DNA of 64,000 bases from Chamaecrista fasciculata (Eukaryota; Streptophyta; Magnoliopsida; Fabales; Fabaceae): contig QANZ01016113.1 in assembly GCA_003254925.1 (NCBI GenBank), positions 77,385 to 141,384 of the forward strand, in the 5' to 3' direction. The notes under the pieces are model-generated. The model worked only from the letters and a program-made list of their open reading frames with translations, ran no database searches and had not been told where the DNA came from. A program made the translations under genes and the position numbers. Below, piece by piece: positions 25,089-36,744 of this stretch (its first letter is position 1; every line of letters begins with the position of its first letter).

Positions 25089-28000
25089 TAAATATTAATT
25101 AATTAGTCCCTAAAAGATTTATTATCTTTGGAGGACTAAATTATTTACACTACTTCATAAATGAGTAGGAGTTTATTTATGTTATCAAATAAAAGTTAGA
25201 AAATAGATATAGTTTAAATCACATAAACTTAAAGGTAATACAAAATGCCAATTCATCATTTCATATGTATTTAATAACGCTAAGATGATATGCAAGACTT
25301 AACAAGAACATTACACTTTCTAATAGCATTATTACACCCCAACTTTCTGAATAAGAAGTGTAACTGTGTAAGTTTTGATGATTTTGTTATCAATTTCTTT
25401 TTAATTAATTACGGAATGATGATAAGTAACTTTTTTTTAAATCTGGCCCAAAAAAGTAACTTTTTCTAATATTTTTTATTTATAATTAATTTTTAAAGAT
25501 TTATTTTATTTTATTAAGAGATATAAAAAGTCTAGACTTTAAATTACTGGCAATTTTCTTTTTCTTGAGCTTCCAATCTGTCCTAAAAAATTGATAAATA
25601 TGAACCATTTACTAATTTAGTAATAAAATAAATCGACAACAATAAACAAAAGAAATGATCAATATGGATTTATCGAAAATAATATTTTTATGAGGATGAA
25701 GATAATTATATATTACTATCTTTCAAAATTTAGGCCAAAATGTAAATTTAATCCCATATCTTTTTCACAGTTCCCAATTTGGTCATGTATCTTTTTTTGT
25801 TGCATTTTTTGTCCCATATCTTTAGGTCAAGTCCTAATTCGGTCTCATTTTTTTTTGTTGCAGATTTAGTCCCATAACTTTGGGTCCATTTCAAAACTGA
25901 TCTTATATCTTTGGGTCAAGTGCATAAGTGATCTCGTATCTTTGTAAAATGATCAATTAATGATTGGTTCTATATTTTTCTTCTTCTCTTTGCAAAAATC
26001 AAAGATGAAAAAAAATATATTTCCAATATCTAAAGATTAAATTGTATTTTTAAGACAAATTGATGGACTATAAAATAAGGTTACTCTAATAATATGTTGA
26101 GAAATATAGGACTTATTAGGAATTGTTTTATTTTTTTTTTTTATGGTCTTTACTTTTTTACCTTTCCCGATAGGTTTACGATTCTTAACATAATTAGGAA
26201 TAGAGTAAACTAACATTTCAGTCGTTAAATTTTACAGGCAATGGCAGATAGATTCTTGGATTTTCGAAATTATACAACTCGGTCCCTAAACTTTGCAAAC
26301 GTTATACAAGTTAGTCCTTTCGCCAATCAGTGTTACAAAAAAAGTGAGGTGGCATGGACAGAGGCTGACGTGGCCGCAACACTGTTTAAACACAAAAAAA
26401 AAAAGCCTGCAACGTGTGTAATTATCGCCACATAAGCATAAAAAAAAATGCCAGACTTGCAATTCAACCCCGAACATTTATTTTATTAAATAAGAAATTA
26501 AAAAAAAAATCAATTTGGTCCCTAAACTCCTAAACCCTAAACCCTTAAACCATAAAATCCTAAAATCCTAAACCTTAAACTCTAAAAACCTAAAACCCTA
26601 ATCACTAAACCCTAAAACCCTACATCCTAAACCTTAAACCCCCACTGTCACCGCCACCTTCCCCCCACTGTCACTGCCTATAAGGTCCTAGACTTTTATA
26701 GCAGAGTGAACAAAAATTTGGAAGGAAACTAGTGTTACACGGCTCTTTTGAAACTCAAAAATTAAAAACTAAGAACAGATACATGAGGCTCTGCCTCTAA
26801 ACAACCACGCAGGGCTCAACTAAGTCAACAAACAACAATAAAATTGAACTAAACTACCTTTGGTCCGTCACCAAGCTCCCAGCACGAACTCTACAAACTT
26901 TAGACCTGCACTTACACAACTGAAGCATTGTAGGGTGAGAATCTAGGAGATTCTCAGTAGGGTTTAAGTCTCTCTACTTAACCCACAGTCCCCACTCAAA
27001 CGCAAACTTCAAACAAAGGTTCAGGCATGCAATTCTAATATATAAAAGATATAAAACAAGCAAGGCAACTAGAAGATAAACATTTAATAATCAACTATCA
27101 ATTCACAACTCATAATAACAATATCTGAATAACTGGTAAGCTGGCGGGGACTCGCGTGTCAACCCTTACATCCATATAGGGCCCAGTACCACTATACAGA
27201 AATACCATCACAACAATACGATAACATTATAACTCATAATACAATAAAGCTAGTGGTGACAAATCGTGTCAACCAAATACCTCACAATAGGTAAGCCAGC
27301 ACAAATGTCATGATCAAATAACAATGGTCATCACAACCAAGGCTTCCAAGACGTCTCCCGGTGTGCGCACATACCAAACAGTCTGTCACCTGAGGAATCC
27401 ACACACTTATGCCAACTATGGAATCCACCATAGCTATTACCCGAATACTCATCGCGAATAAACAGGGAGGGACTCACCCCTCAGTGAATCATGACATACA
27501 ACAACCACATGATAATCTCATATCAAATTATTCATCATCAACTATACTCAATTCACTCCATCATGATTACTCAAAACATATCTCTTATCAATTCATTGTA
27601 TATTATCAACAATTCCATGTTCATTACCTTTCTTGCAATCCAATTATTTAAACATAGTTAACCTCATTTCATGCATATTCACTTGCATTTGAGTCCCAAA
27701 TCCTTTAAAAGAATGCAAGTATACCACAAAACATACCAAACTCACTAGTTTTCACAATCAAAACCATTATCCATTCCTTTAACAATAAATTCCACATTCA
27801 CCATCATAATCCAAACTCATACTCATGCTTAAAACCATATTTCTAGTCATAAATTTACATTTATAACAGTTAAAACTGATTCTAGATGACAAAAGTGGGA
27901 GATCAGGACCAAAACGTAATTTTCCCATTTTATTGAAAAATGGCTGAAAATTCACAAAAACAGGGCAGCAACATCCACTTCGTTTTTTATCAAAGAATAC

Positions 28001-28468
28001 ATCAAGAAATCAACCAAACCCCTTTCCCAAACATACATTTCCATGCATGCATCATTCTTTTCACAAAGAACTTCCTATGAACCCTAATTCACAAGCAAGA
28101 ATATAATCTTGGCAAAACTCATAGTTCATCTGATTATTTCATATAAAGAAACTCACTTTTCATACCATTTTCAAATTAATTTAACAATCAACCCCAAATT
28201 TCACAAAACCCTAAGAACCCATGGATGAAGAGAAATTTGAAGTGAGGAGAGAGAGAAATAACCCTACCTATTGAGATGAAGCAAATCCTCCACCACGCCA
28301 CCATCTTCTTCTTCTTAGATAACTTTTATAAACTATGGCAAAAACTATAATTCCTCCCCCTAAACTTTCTAATTTATATTAAAATACTCCTTCTCACTTA
28401 TATTTTCTTCACAAAACTCTTATTTATTTCATTTTAATCCATGTTATCATGTTTTACTCACCAATTAA

Positions 28469-29850
28469 GGATCTGTTTGGGAACCCCTTAATCCCAATCT
28501 CATCTCATCCAATCATCATCTCATCTTAGGATTGGATGAACAGTCATGGTTTGGTGTTTATTGGAACCTTCATCTCATCTCATCCACATCATCATCTCAT
28601 TCACAACATTATCTCATTTTCTCTTACAATTACCAATCTATCCCTACTTATACACCTATAATTACCTATACTTTAATACAAATATAAAAAAAAGAATTAG
28701 ACAANAAAATATACAATTGAACCCCTAAAATAATTTTTAAGTTACAATTTTCTTCCATTATCTTTAATGCAGTTTTAAAAAAAATAAAAAAATTAACTAT
28801 CTTCACTTTTATAGGTATTTTAGTCCCCAAACTATGAACTCGGTTTCCTTGGCTCTTAAAATTATTTTTTGTTTAGTTTTTTTTCTCAAACTATGCAATT
28901 AGTTTCTCAAAATATAGGGTTAAAAGGTCAATTTGGTCCTAAATGTATGCCCTAATGTTCATTTTGGTCCATTATGTTTCAAAATATTTAAATTGATCCT
29001 AAATGTTTGCAAAATATTTCATTTTGGTCCCAAGTATTGAATATGGCTTGTTTCAAGTTCAAACATGATGAGTTTAGAGCTACGTATTGTTCCCGAAGAG
29101 TACCTCCATATATTCTAGTTGAGACATTTTACCAATATTTATGACCAAAATGAATATTTTTGCCAACATTTAGGACCAATTCGAACTTTTTGGAATATAA
29201 TGGACCAAAATGAATATTAGGACATACATTTAGGACCAAAATGAACCTTTGACCAAACATTTTAGTGTTGTTTTGTAATTTGCATTCTCAAACTATTCTT
29301 TCTTATTTTTTTGTCATTGAATTTCATAAATAGACTCCATTATTGGTGACCAAGATTTTTTACAAGCCCCACTTATCATTTACACATGTTAGGGATTGAT
29401 TAATTGGACCAGTACAAATTTATGGACCAAATTGTAATCTTAAAATAATTTTCATGTCATTTTCACTTTGGCCCATCATCTCATCCAAATGGATTGACCC
29501 AAAAACCTTCATCCAAAAATATCTCGTCCTCACGCTTTCCAAGAGCATCTAATCTCAACATCATCTCATTCAACCCACCACCAAACACCTATCATCTCAT
29601 CTCATTTTAATATCTCAATCTCATTTCATTATTTCTTACCATTTATACCCCTATACAAAATAAATAAATCCAACAACCTATTTCACATAACCACAATCAT
29701 TACATACCCTTTTATATAATTTCACACCCTATTTAACATCATTTTCTCTAAAATCACCCAAACACCAATACATCATCTCATTACAACATCATCTCATCCA
29801 AGTCACTTGATGAAATTGGCTTGAGCTGCAATTGCTCCCAAAGAGGCCCT
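28469..29850. mobile_element. PIF/Harbinger-like TIR element, 1.38 kb, inside the solo LTR
   Basis: The left end GGATCTGTTTGGGA pairs with the right end, read inward as GGGCCTCTTTGGGA. A TTAA or TAA lies at both borders, consistent with the three-base target preference of PIF/Harbinger elements. Both ends are followed by arrays of CATCTCATCTCATCC-type words in inverted arrangement. It has no transposase; the interior carries a smaller MITE at 28918-29254. One undetermined base occurs at 28705. Confidence 0.7.
28918..29254. mobile_element. TIR element related to 18601-19138, innermost of the nest
   Basis: The left end GGTTAAAAGGTCAATTTGGT is mirrored by AATGAACCTTTGACC at the right. Internal words (CTAAATGTATGCCCTAATG, TTTAGAGCTACGTATTG) are shared with the element at 18601-19138, either directly or inverted, which places both in one family. 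No gene. Confidence 0.75.
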
Positions 29851-30548
29851 TAATCACTTATAATATAATTACAACTTTTAAAAGTTGCAATTTGATCCCT
29901 TTAACAACAGGGTGTTACACTGCCACCTTTCCCCCTTTTCACACGTCCCAGATTTTCTCCCCAAAATCTAGAGCAAAATCGAGAGAAATCGAGAGGGAGA
30001 GCGAAATCGAAATTGAATTGAGACCAAGTGTTAGTCTGACAGCGAAATCGAGAGGGAGAGAGAGAGAGACAGAGGCCGTTGGAGATGATGCTGATTTCTG
30101 GGTTTGATTGAATTAGCTTTGATTTGCTGTGATGATGTTGATTTCTTCTATTTTTGGATTTCTGGGTAACAATGCTCTGAATCCGATTTAACAATGCTTT
30201 GAATCCATGTAGGGAGTGATTGGAGCCATGATTTCTCAGTTTGGAGGATGGATTTTCAAAAGACGAAGATGATGAAGATGAAGATGAAGATGATGATGAT
30301 GTTGGAATGAAGGTTTAGGGTATAGGGTTTTAGGATTTAGGTTTTAAGATTTAAGGTTTAGGGTTTTTAATATTCTATTTATTTCATTTTAGTCCTGAAG
30401 GATGATGAAATAGAGGGGGCAAGTTTAGAATAATGGGATAAGATTGGGTCAAAGACTTATTTGCAACTCAGAATTTTTTTTAATGTCTATGATGATGTGG
30501 CTTCAAAATACACACATGACATGTTTTTTTAGGGTATAAGAGCCCTGA

Positions 30549-31627
30549 CAAGGTTGTAAAAATCGCTTTTTTAAATAAACTTGGGAAGGGGGGTGTGAAC
30601 TCGTATCGTGAAATCGTAAGAGTTTACTTATATAAAAAAATATAATATTAATATATAAAAATATATAGAAATCAAAATTTGACACATTAATGTTAGGACT
30701 AAAATGAAAAAAAAAACTTGTTATTCAAAGACACATACAATTTTCTCCATATTTCTACTTCTTCCCTTACTTTTTACTCTCATGTGTAAGTTGCACTCTC
30801 GTCACTTTGTTTTCTTTTCAATTTATACACTCTTATACATATAATGTGCACATAAGACAAACAATGGGACCCACAACCACTACTTTTTCATGATGCGGCC
30901 CCCACAATGATAACATTACTGAACAAGTTATTAAAACCAGACAGGTCATTGAACCGGCCGAAACAGCGGTTCAAGGTTCAATGGTTCAACCGGGGTTCAA
31001 CCGGGGTCGGACCGTTAATATTAAATAAATAAAAAATAATATATTTATTTTAATATAATAAAAATATATAATAAACTCTTTAAATTTAAGCTGGATTCAA
31101 TAAGAAAGTGATAATTAAGAGGATAAAAAATTCAATTTTTAAGTAAAAACTATTAAATAGTGTATTATTTTGAGTCTAAACATAATAAGAATTTTTTTTT
31201 TAAAATAACATCATTTTAATCAAGAAAAACTTAAAAAAATAAAAAATTAGAAAAAAAAAACTGAACCGGTTCAACCTCAGAATCAGCCGGTTCAAGGCGG
31301 TTTCCCGGTTTTTGACCGGTTCTTAGCTGGACCGGTTTTGTACTCAACTCGGACCGGACCACTGGCCGGTTCACGGTTCAACCGGTCTGACTGGCCGGTC
31401 CGGTCCGATTTTTATAACTATGTTACTGAATGATGTGGGTTTTCTTTAACAAAATAACAATACGGTGGACTCGAAGTTAACTCGCGATTTCATTCAATTT
31501 AGAATGTTTGTCGTAATCGATTCTGTTCGCTTCTACCGAAATTCCAATCTTATTGAATCGTGACCAGAAATCCTAAAGTGAGATCGTCAAAGCGTACGTT
31601 TTCACGAGTTAACCAACGATTTTGACA
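30549..31627. mobile_element. hAT-like element, related to 9527-10581, with a nested hAT
   Basis: The left terminus CAAGGTTGTAAAAATCG and the following words (GAAGGGGGG, TCGTGAAATCGTAAGAGTTT) match the right end of the hAT element at 9527-10581, read inverted. The right terminus near 31611-31627 (CAACGATTTTGACA) is diverged, and no 8-bp target duplication could be matched, so the right border is approximate. The interior is split by the hAT element at 30924-31422. Confidence 0.55.
30924..31422. mobile_element. Non-autonomous hAT element, 499 bp
   Basis: The ends CAAGTTATTAAAACC and (inward from the right) CATAGTTATAAAAATCGG form imperfect terminal repeats. It is flanked by the perfect 8-bp duplication TTACTGAA (30916-30923 and 31423-31430). 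Subterminal regions are packed with ACCGGTTCAACCGG and GGCCGGTC words on both sides, likely transposase-binding repeats. It has no ORF. Confidence 0.9.
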
Positions 31628-31984
31628 ATAATGGGTGCTGATGTGGCTGTTAGGACACTGACGTGGCAGTTAATGGCTACGTCAGCACTTAGCGCAGCCT
31701 CCGTCCATGCCACCTGACCTTTTTTGTAACACCTGATTGACAAAGGGACCAACTTGTATAACATTTGCATAGTTTGGCGATAGAGTTGTATAATTTCAAA
31801 AATTCAGGGACCTATTTGCCACCGCTTGTAAAATTCAGAGACTAGAATGCTAGTTTACTCATTAGGTATATCTCTCTCCTAACTTAAGTAGGAGTGTTTG
31901 TTTCTTATTTAATCTGCTATAAGCCTTTTGTTTAGAATGAGTATTAAAATTTTCCTCCCTGATACTTGAACGACAATAATGATG

Positions 31985-32140
31985 ATGATCAACACCAATC
32001 AAAGTCTTTTTTCATTATTTGTTCAAAAAAAAAGTCTTTTCCCATTAGGTAGGGTTGACTATATGGATCAATTAACGCCAACATATTTTATCTTTGCACA
32101 TGTCTATGGTTAGGTTATTAATAGATAAATCTTTCCAAAT
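31985..32140 (-). mobile_element. RTE LINE 3' tail (antisense)
   Basis: It matches, in reverse complement, the LINE tail in SRD2-like intron 7: ATTAGGTAGGGTTGACTATA, then CAATTAACGCCAACAT, CACATGTCTATGGTTAGGTT and ATTAATA. A short piece (about 32000-32040) repeats the AAAGTCTTTT word. The flanking region 31871-33416 is AT-rich with no recognisable gene. Confidence 0.75.
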
Positions 32141-33425
32141 AATTTCTTGAGTAGTTTTCTAAAAAATTGATTTCCTTACTAATAATAATGATCATGATCA
32201 AAATGTCTAAGAAATTGATTTATTTGATGGGATCATGAGTTTATTAGCATAGAAGTTAGAACAATGCTCCTATCCTATAGATGAGGATTATGTTCCCTAT
32301 ATTATGGTTATATTAATGCATTGTTGGCTTCCGAAATTATTCCCTATAACCTTACGTTATGTTTGGAATTTGGATGAAACAATTTAGTAGAAGAAAGTAA
32401 TTTTTAGAGGTAATTGATTTTTTTTTTTAATTTTGATCTTTTAGAAACATAACCTTAGTGATATTGAAATTATCTTCAATGTTAAAATATCTGAAGTTGA
32501 ATCAAGATAAATAAATTATTTGCCAAACGATGCAATTACTGTCTTTAGTTTCATTATTTTTTCTTTTTGACTTTGTTTTTTATTGAAAATAGAAAATATA
32601 ACTAAAGTTGCATTTGACATAATTATTTTGAAAATGTTTTTTTGAATCAAGTTAAAATTAGAAAACATCAAAATGACAGTTCCAGTAATGTAATTCTATA
32701 ATATCTTGAACTAAAGTCTAAAATCATGGAAATTTTTGTGTTTTATTTTTTAGCCAAGGGCTCCATGACGTACAAATCGAAAACCGTCACATAATTGTGT
32801 TACTCACAGCTCATAGATAACATATAGAGCTAAAATAAAATTAATGATAAGTTACCAAAAAAAAATTTAATGATAATTACAATACTTCCTTGGATAATAA
32901 TTTAATCTTTAAAAGATTACAAAATGAGCTCTTGATGAGCAAAAAGTTGCAAGATTAGATTTTTTAATTTTATCTTTTAACCTGATAAATGGTCTGTTTG
33001 ATTTTTTTTTTTGAAACAAGTTTTTAGAATTGTTTTCAAACTTACTTTTAAAGATAGTTTTTCAAAAATAAAAAATAAAAAAGCTTGTTTGATAATCTAA
33101 TTTTAAAAATCTAAAAACAAAAAAACTGTTTGAAAACTTTATTTAAAAAACCTGTGTTAATTATCAATGATTTTTCCAATCATAAGTTATTTTTAGAATA
33201 GTTTAAATATCTTTTAACCTGGAAACGGATGGTATAAATTTTTCTTCTCTACATTTTTTTTGGTATGAAAGAGAAAGTGTGGATATTTTATATTATTATT
33301 GTATAGAATTCACATTTTATGTGGCTTCTTATTTCTCATCCATTGTAATTTTACAAGAAATACCTAGAATAATGCAAGAATCAAATCTTATAAACCCCAA
33401 TTCCAATTTTTGTGAGTATTATCCA

Positions 33426-33873
33426 GGTCAAAGTGTACATTTTGTTCCATATTTTTTGCTGAGTTTTCAATTTATTCATGTATTTTCTTTTGTTGTATTT
33501 TTGGTCCCATATCTTTACAAAGGGTCCCAATTTGGTTTCATTATTTTTAGTCCCATATCTTTTGGTCAAGTTGCAGAATTGGTCTCATATCTTTACAAAA
33601 GGATCAACTAATTTACAACATTTTGTAAAGATATGAAACCACTTCTACAACTGACTCAGAGATATAAGACCAATTCTATAATTAACCAAAAGATATGAGA
33701 CCAAAATCTACAACAAAAAAATATATGAGACCAAATTGGAGTCTGGCTCAAAGATACGAGATAAAAAATGCAACAAAAAAATATATATGGTACCAAATTG
33801 GAAACTGACCAAAAAATATGGGACCAAATAAGAAACTACCAAAAAAATATGGGACCGAATTTACACTTTGACC
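33426..33873. mobile_element. MULE-type MITE, 448 bp (GGTCAAAG ends)
   Basis: This is the same family as 24658-25088. The ends are GGTCAAAGTG and CACTTTGACC; the inverted arms have GGTCCCATATCTTT-type words. It is flanked by a 9-bp repeat with one mismatch (TATTATCCA at 33417-33425, TATTATCTA at 33874-33882). Confidence 0.88.
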
Positions 33874-33888
33874 TATTATCTATAATCC

Positions 33889-34494
33889 ACAATTGCAACC
33901 TCAAAATGCATACAAAATGTAAACCGTGTTAAGATATCATGTTCAAATTTAAAAATCAAAATACACACAATATCTATATCTTCGTTATAAACTAAACTTG
34001 TTTTAAAATTCAACTATATCTCTTAAATTTGCATGAATATCTTATTTGATTGCCATATGGTTATATATTGAAGTCAAATGACCTTCACCTTTGACACTTG
34101 ACGCTATAGCTTATTCATTGGCGCCAACGTAACGTTTATTTTATATATATATATATATATATATTTATTATTATATTATGTATTATATTTTAAATAATTT
34201 ATTTTATATTATAGTTTTAATTGACCTACTACCAGAAAATTCTTGAGACATATATAACTATAGATATAGATGATTCATAATTGCAACTTGAAAATGCATA
34301 CAAAATGTAAACCGTGTTAACATATAATGTTCAAATTCAAAAATCAAAATACACACAATATCTATATATCTTCGTTATAAACTAAATTTGTTTTAAAATC
34401 CAACTATATCTCTTAGATTCGCATGAGTATTTTATTTGATTGCCATATGGTTATATATATATTGAAGTGAATGACCTTCACCTTTGGCACTTCA
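33889..34494 (+). repeat. Direct duplication of about 235 bp upstream of the small ORF
   Basis: 33889-34127 and 34265-34494 are similar copies (shared words AATGCATACAAAATGTAAAC, ACACACAATATCTATAT, TATTTGATTGCCATATGGTT, AATGACCTTCACCTTTG). They are separated by about 140 bp that includes a (TA)n microsatellite at 34140-34164. The second copy ends about 75 bp before the ORF at 34568, so it could carry promoter elements. Confidence 0.8.
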
Positions 34495-34567
34495 CGTTTC
34501 TTTTTCTCTCCAGCTTGAGTGTGAAATCTTTTATTTTAAAACCTTTTTTTTTTGTTGATTAATGCAG

Positions 34568-34909
34568 ATGGATGAAAGTACGAGGTCTGAATGTTGGGGT
34601 ACTTGGAAGAGAAAAAACAGAGATTATGATGCAGTTTCAGGTTCAGCAATGACAGACATTAATGGTGTGCCATGGAGGGAGTTTAAGAGGCAAAGAAAGT
34701 TGAAGAAGGAAGAAGAAGAAGCCCATGAAAGAGAAGCCAGAATCAAGAAAGAAAGAGAAGCAGCAAGAGAAGCAGTTTTGGAAGTAGAGAGAAAAGCTGA
34801 GAGTCTTGAAAGTGATCAAAGGCATTATTATCGACAACTTCTTCAAATGGTGTACTCAGATTTCGAGTGTTCATGGAAAAGATTAGGCCTTCGTTTGAAA
34901 GATTCTTGA
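34568..34909 (+). CDS. Small charged coiled-coil protein, unrecognised
   Basis: An ORF of 113 residues from ATG 34568. A start six bases earlier is in frame, but GATTAATGCAG directly before 34568 looks like a splice acceptor after a T-rich tract, so there may be a 5' UTR intron, or an upstream coding exon that I could not find. The N-terminus is polar with two Trp (CWGTWKRKNRDYDAVSG). The middle (about 40-90) is an E/K/R-rich helix predicted to form a coiled coil (KLKKEEEEAHEREARIKKER). The C-terminus has aromatic residues (YYRQLLQMVYSDFECSW). I do not recognise the family. Codon use and the abrupt downstream T-rich sequence are compatible with a real gene, but there is no independent proof. 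It has no membrane segment or signal peptide. Confidence 0.5.
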   Translation: MDESTRSECWGTWKRKNRDYDAVSGSAMTDINGVPWREFKRQRKLKKEEEEAHEREARIKKEREAAREAVLEVERKAESLESDQRHYYRQLLQMVYSDFECSWKRLGLRLKDS

Positions 34910-36195
34910 TATATAATTTGCTGGGATCTTGTAAATCCTTTCACTTTTTTTTTTTGTTTTTCTTTTCCCCTGTTTTTTGTGTTAACTTGTAGAACCATTG
35001 AATTATTAATAGAAGAGCTTATTAGTCTATATTGTTATATCACCAAAGCCTTTTGTTTTGCCATGCATATGTATTCATTATCTGCACTGATCTTAGACCA
35101 GATTTTCTTAGGCAATAATGGTCGTATTGGAACTTGAGGTCCCTAAATATAATAAGATACATAGTTATACTATCACTGTTCACATGTTATTTTGTCTCTT
35201 AGTTTTGGCGCCAAAATGATGTGATAAGAGAAACGAAAATGGAGAGCAGGACCCATGGAACCAAAAACCCTATGCAATGCTTGTAGTGTTCATTAAAATC
35301 AAGGATATAATTCCCATAAGAAAGTACTTGAGATGAGAAACAAACCACCCCATTATGATGATGAATCCTCTGACCTCATTCCAAAAACGAACACGCATTG
35401 CCCTCGAATACATATGATGAAGATGATGATGGTCTTCTCTAGAGTTATGATCATGTCAGTTCTCTTAAAATTGATATGTTGAACTAATGATGATAATGAT
35501 GAAGATGATCAAACTTTTAGCTGTTAGAAGAAGGGGATTGTAGTCAAAAGGTTATGTTAGTTTTTTAGATCTAATAATTTTAGGGTGTTAAGCTTATATT
35601 AGGAGTGATGGAGTCTCTTATTATTATTATTTTTCCTGCATTCTTTTCATTTGTTTATACCTTCTCAAAAATCATGTGTGGGGAATTCTTTTTGCAGTTC
35701 CAGTTGTAACAAAAACTTGAGTTCAGTAAGGAAGCTTTATAGTTTGTTATATTATTATTATGCCTTCATTCATTAGTTCATTGACATCCTTCCAATTTCC
35801 ATATTGTGTTATGTTGCTATATACATATAATGGATGTGATAAGAGAAATGAAAATATTTGGATTCATTTCAATTAAAAATGTTTATATTATTATATATAA
35901 TTTTATAATTTTTAAAATTATATATTAAAAAAATATAAAAACTAAAAACAATATTTAATTTTCAATTTTTTCTATTTAAAAAATTATTTTATTATTATTG
36001 AATATCTTTATAATTAAAACATAATAAGGTATTTGATATTGCTCAAAATAATAACAATAAAGTATCTGGATTTTAAAATTCAAATTCTTCAACTTTTGAT
36101 TCTAGTATATCCCACAAAATTAGCAAAATCCCACTATTTCTTTTTTTCTTTTAAAGCCTGAATATCCCACAAACTCAATTCCTCCCAATTTATTA
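34910..36195. other. Intergenic, no gene seen
   Basis: AT-rich sequence with simple GATGATGAAGATGATG-type stretches (35360-35510). Nothing coding or clearly mobile was recognised. Confidence 0.5.
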
Positions 36196-36204
36196 GTCAG
36201 TACT

Positions 36205-36460
36205 CAGTAGTTTTTCTCTTGTACTAGACTTTCAGTCCCCTCACTTGAGTTTTTCTTCTATCTAAAGTGATATGGCAGTTGCACCAAGTGGCTTTATTAA
36301 ATTTGTAGCTGACATATTTCCTCTTCTTCACATTTTTAATTAGTTTTTGACTTTTGTGTAGAAGAAAACCCAGGCTAGAAAACAGTGTGCACAAGTTCTT
36401 GAATTGCTAGACATTTCATTGAGAAGAAAGGTAGCCATGTCTATCTTGAGAAGTTAATCT
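36205..36460 (+). pseudogene. Partial broken copy of the At5g03900-like gene (exons 11 and 12)
   Basis: 36210-36331 matches the end of intron 10 and all of exon 11 of the gene at 19495-24244 (AAGTGATATGGCAGTTGCAC, then GTAGCTGACATATTTCCTCT). 36363-36435 matches the second half of exon 12 and the start of the following intron (GAGAAGAAAGGTAGCCATG). Intron 11 and the first half of exon 12 are replaced by about 30 unrelated bases, and the exon 11 donor is lost (CAC instead of CAG-GT). 36780-36960 also resembles the gene's 3' flank (about 24500-24620). Other exons are missing. Retained introns show this came from genomic DNA, not from an mRNA. Confidence 0.85.
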
Positions 36461-36468
36461 TTGGAAAT

Positions 36469-36744
36469 ATGTGTAGAGAAGCAGTGATCAAATTACAGGA
36501 ATACTTAGCTGGGAACTTCGCACTTGCCTTTTCTCACAAGCATTTGGTACACAGATTCAACCAAAGTGGTACTACAACCGACGAAAGCATTCTCATTAAA
36601 GACATCAAGATTCTCCTTTGTCATACAGATTGGAAATCTTGTCATGCCCCGGCGGCGCTATCCAAGGAGCTTTTTAGTTGGTTTCCCAATTCCTGCTTTA
36701 TTAGAGATAGGTTTTATGTTTTGTTCTCTGATCTTCCTATTTAA
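36469..36744 (+). other. ORF of 91 codons of unknown origin between parts of the pseudogene
   Basis: This stretch separates the exon 12-like part from the 3' flank-like part of the broken At5g03900-like copy. It translates to a 91-residue ORF with no clear family. It has the general look of a LINE ORF end followed by CGGATGTACCAAAAAAAA, an A-rich end at 36752-36769, but I could not align it to a conserved block. Treat it as an insertion of unknown source. Confidence 0.3.

Larger units (their letters stand above)
26679..29919 (-). mobile_element. Solo LTR (minus orientation) split by a PIF-like element
   Basis: On the minus strand the segment begins TGTAACACCC at 29919 and ends at 26679; the 5-bp word CTGCC flanks both sides (26674-26678 and 29920-29924). 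Without the nested element at 28469-29850 the LTR is about 1.86 kb, close to the 1.68-kb solo LTR at 6744-8422. The TGTAACACCC start suggests a gypsy-type LTR. The 3' end lacks the canonical CA (it reads CCTTATA on the minus strand). No gag, protease or polymerase sequence is present. Confidence 0.75.
26203..31860. mobile_element. Large MULE-type element, 5.66 kb, host of nested insertions
   Basis: The first and last 200 or so bases are inverted copies of each other: GAGTAAACT at the left end, AGTTTACTC at the right, then matching TTTCGAAATTATACAACTC-like, GCATGGACAGAGGCTG-like and GACGTGGC-like words. A 10-bp flanking repeat with one mismatch (ATTAGGAATA at 26193-26202, ATTAGGTATA at 31861-31870) fits Mutator-like transposition. 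No transposase was found. Most of the interior is later insertions: a solo LTR (26679-29919) and a hAT cluster (30549-31627). The element's own sequence includes CTAAACCC-rich repeats (26525-26640), their complement at 30300-30370, and a leader-like purine-rich stretch with GATGAAGAT repeats (29940-30300) that could be a captured gene 5' end. Confidence 0.85.

Noticed and set aside
36469-36744. 91-codon ORF as a LINE RNase H end
   Set aside because: Only a vague resemblance; no conserved block could be matched, so it is listed as unknown.
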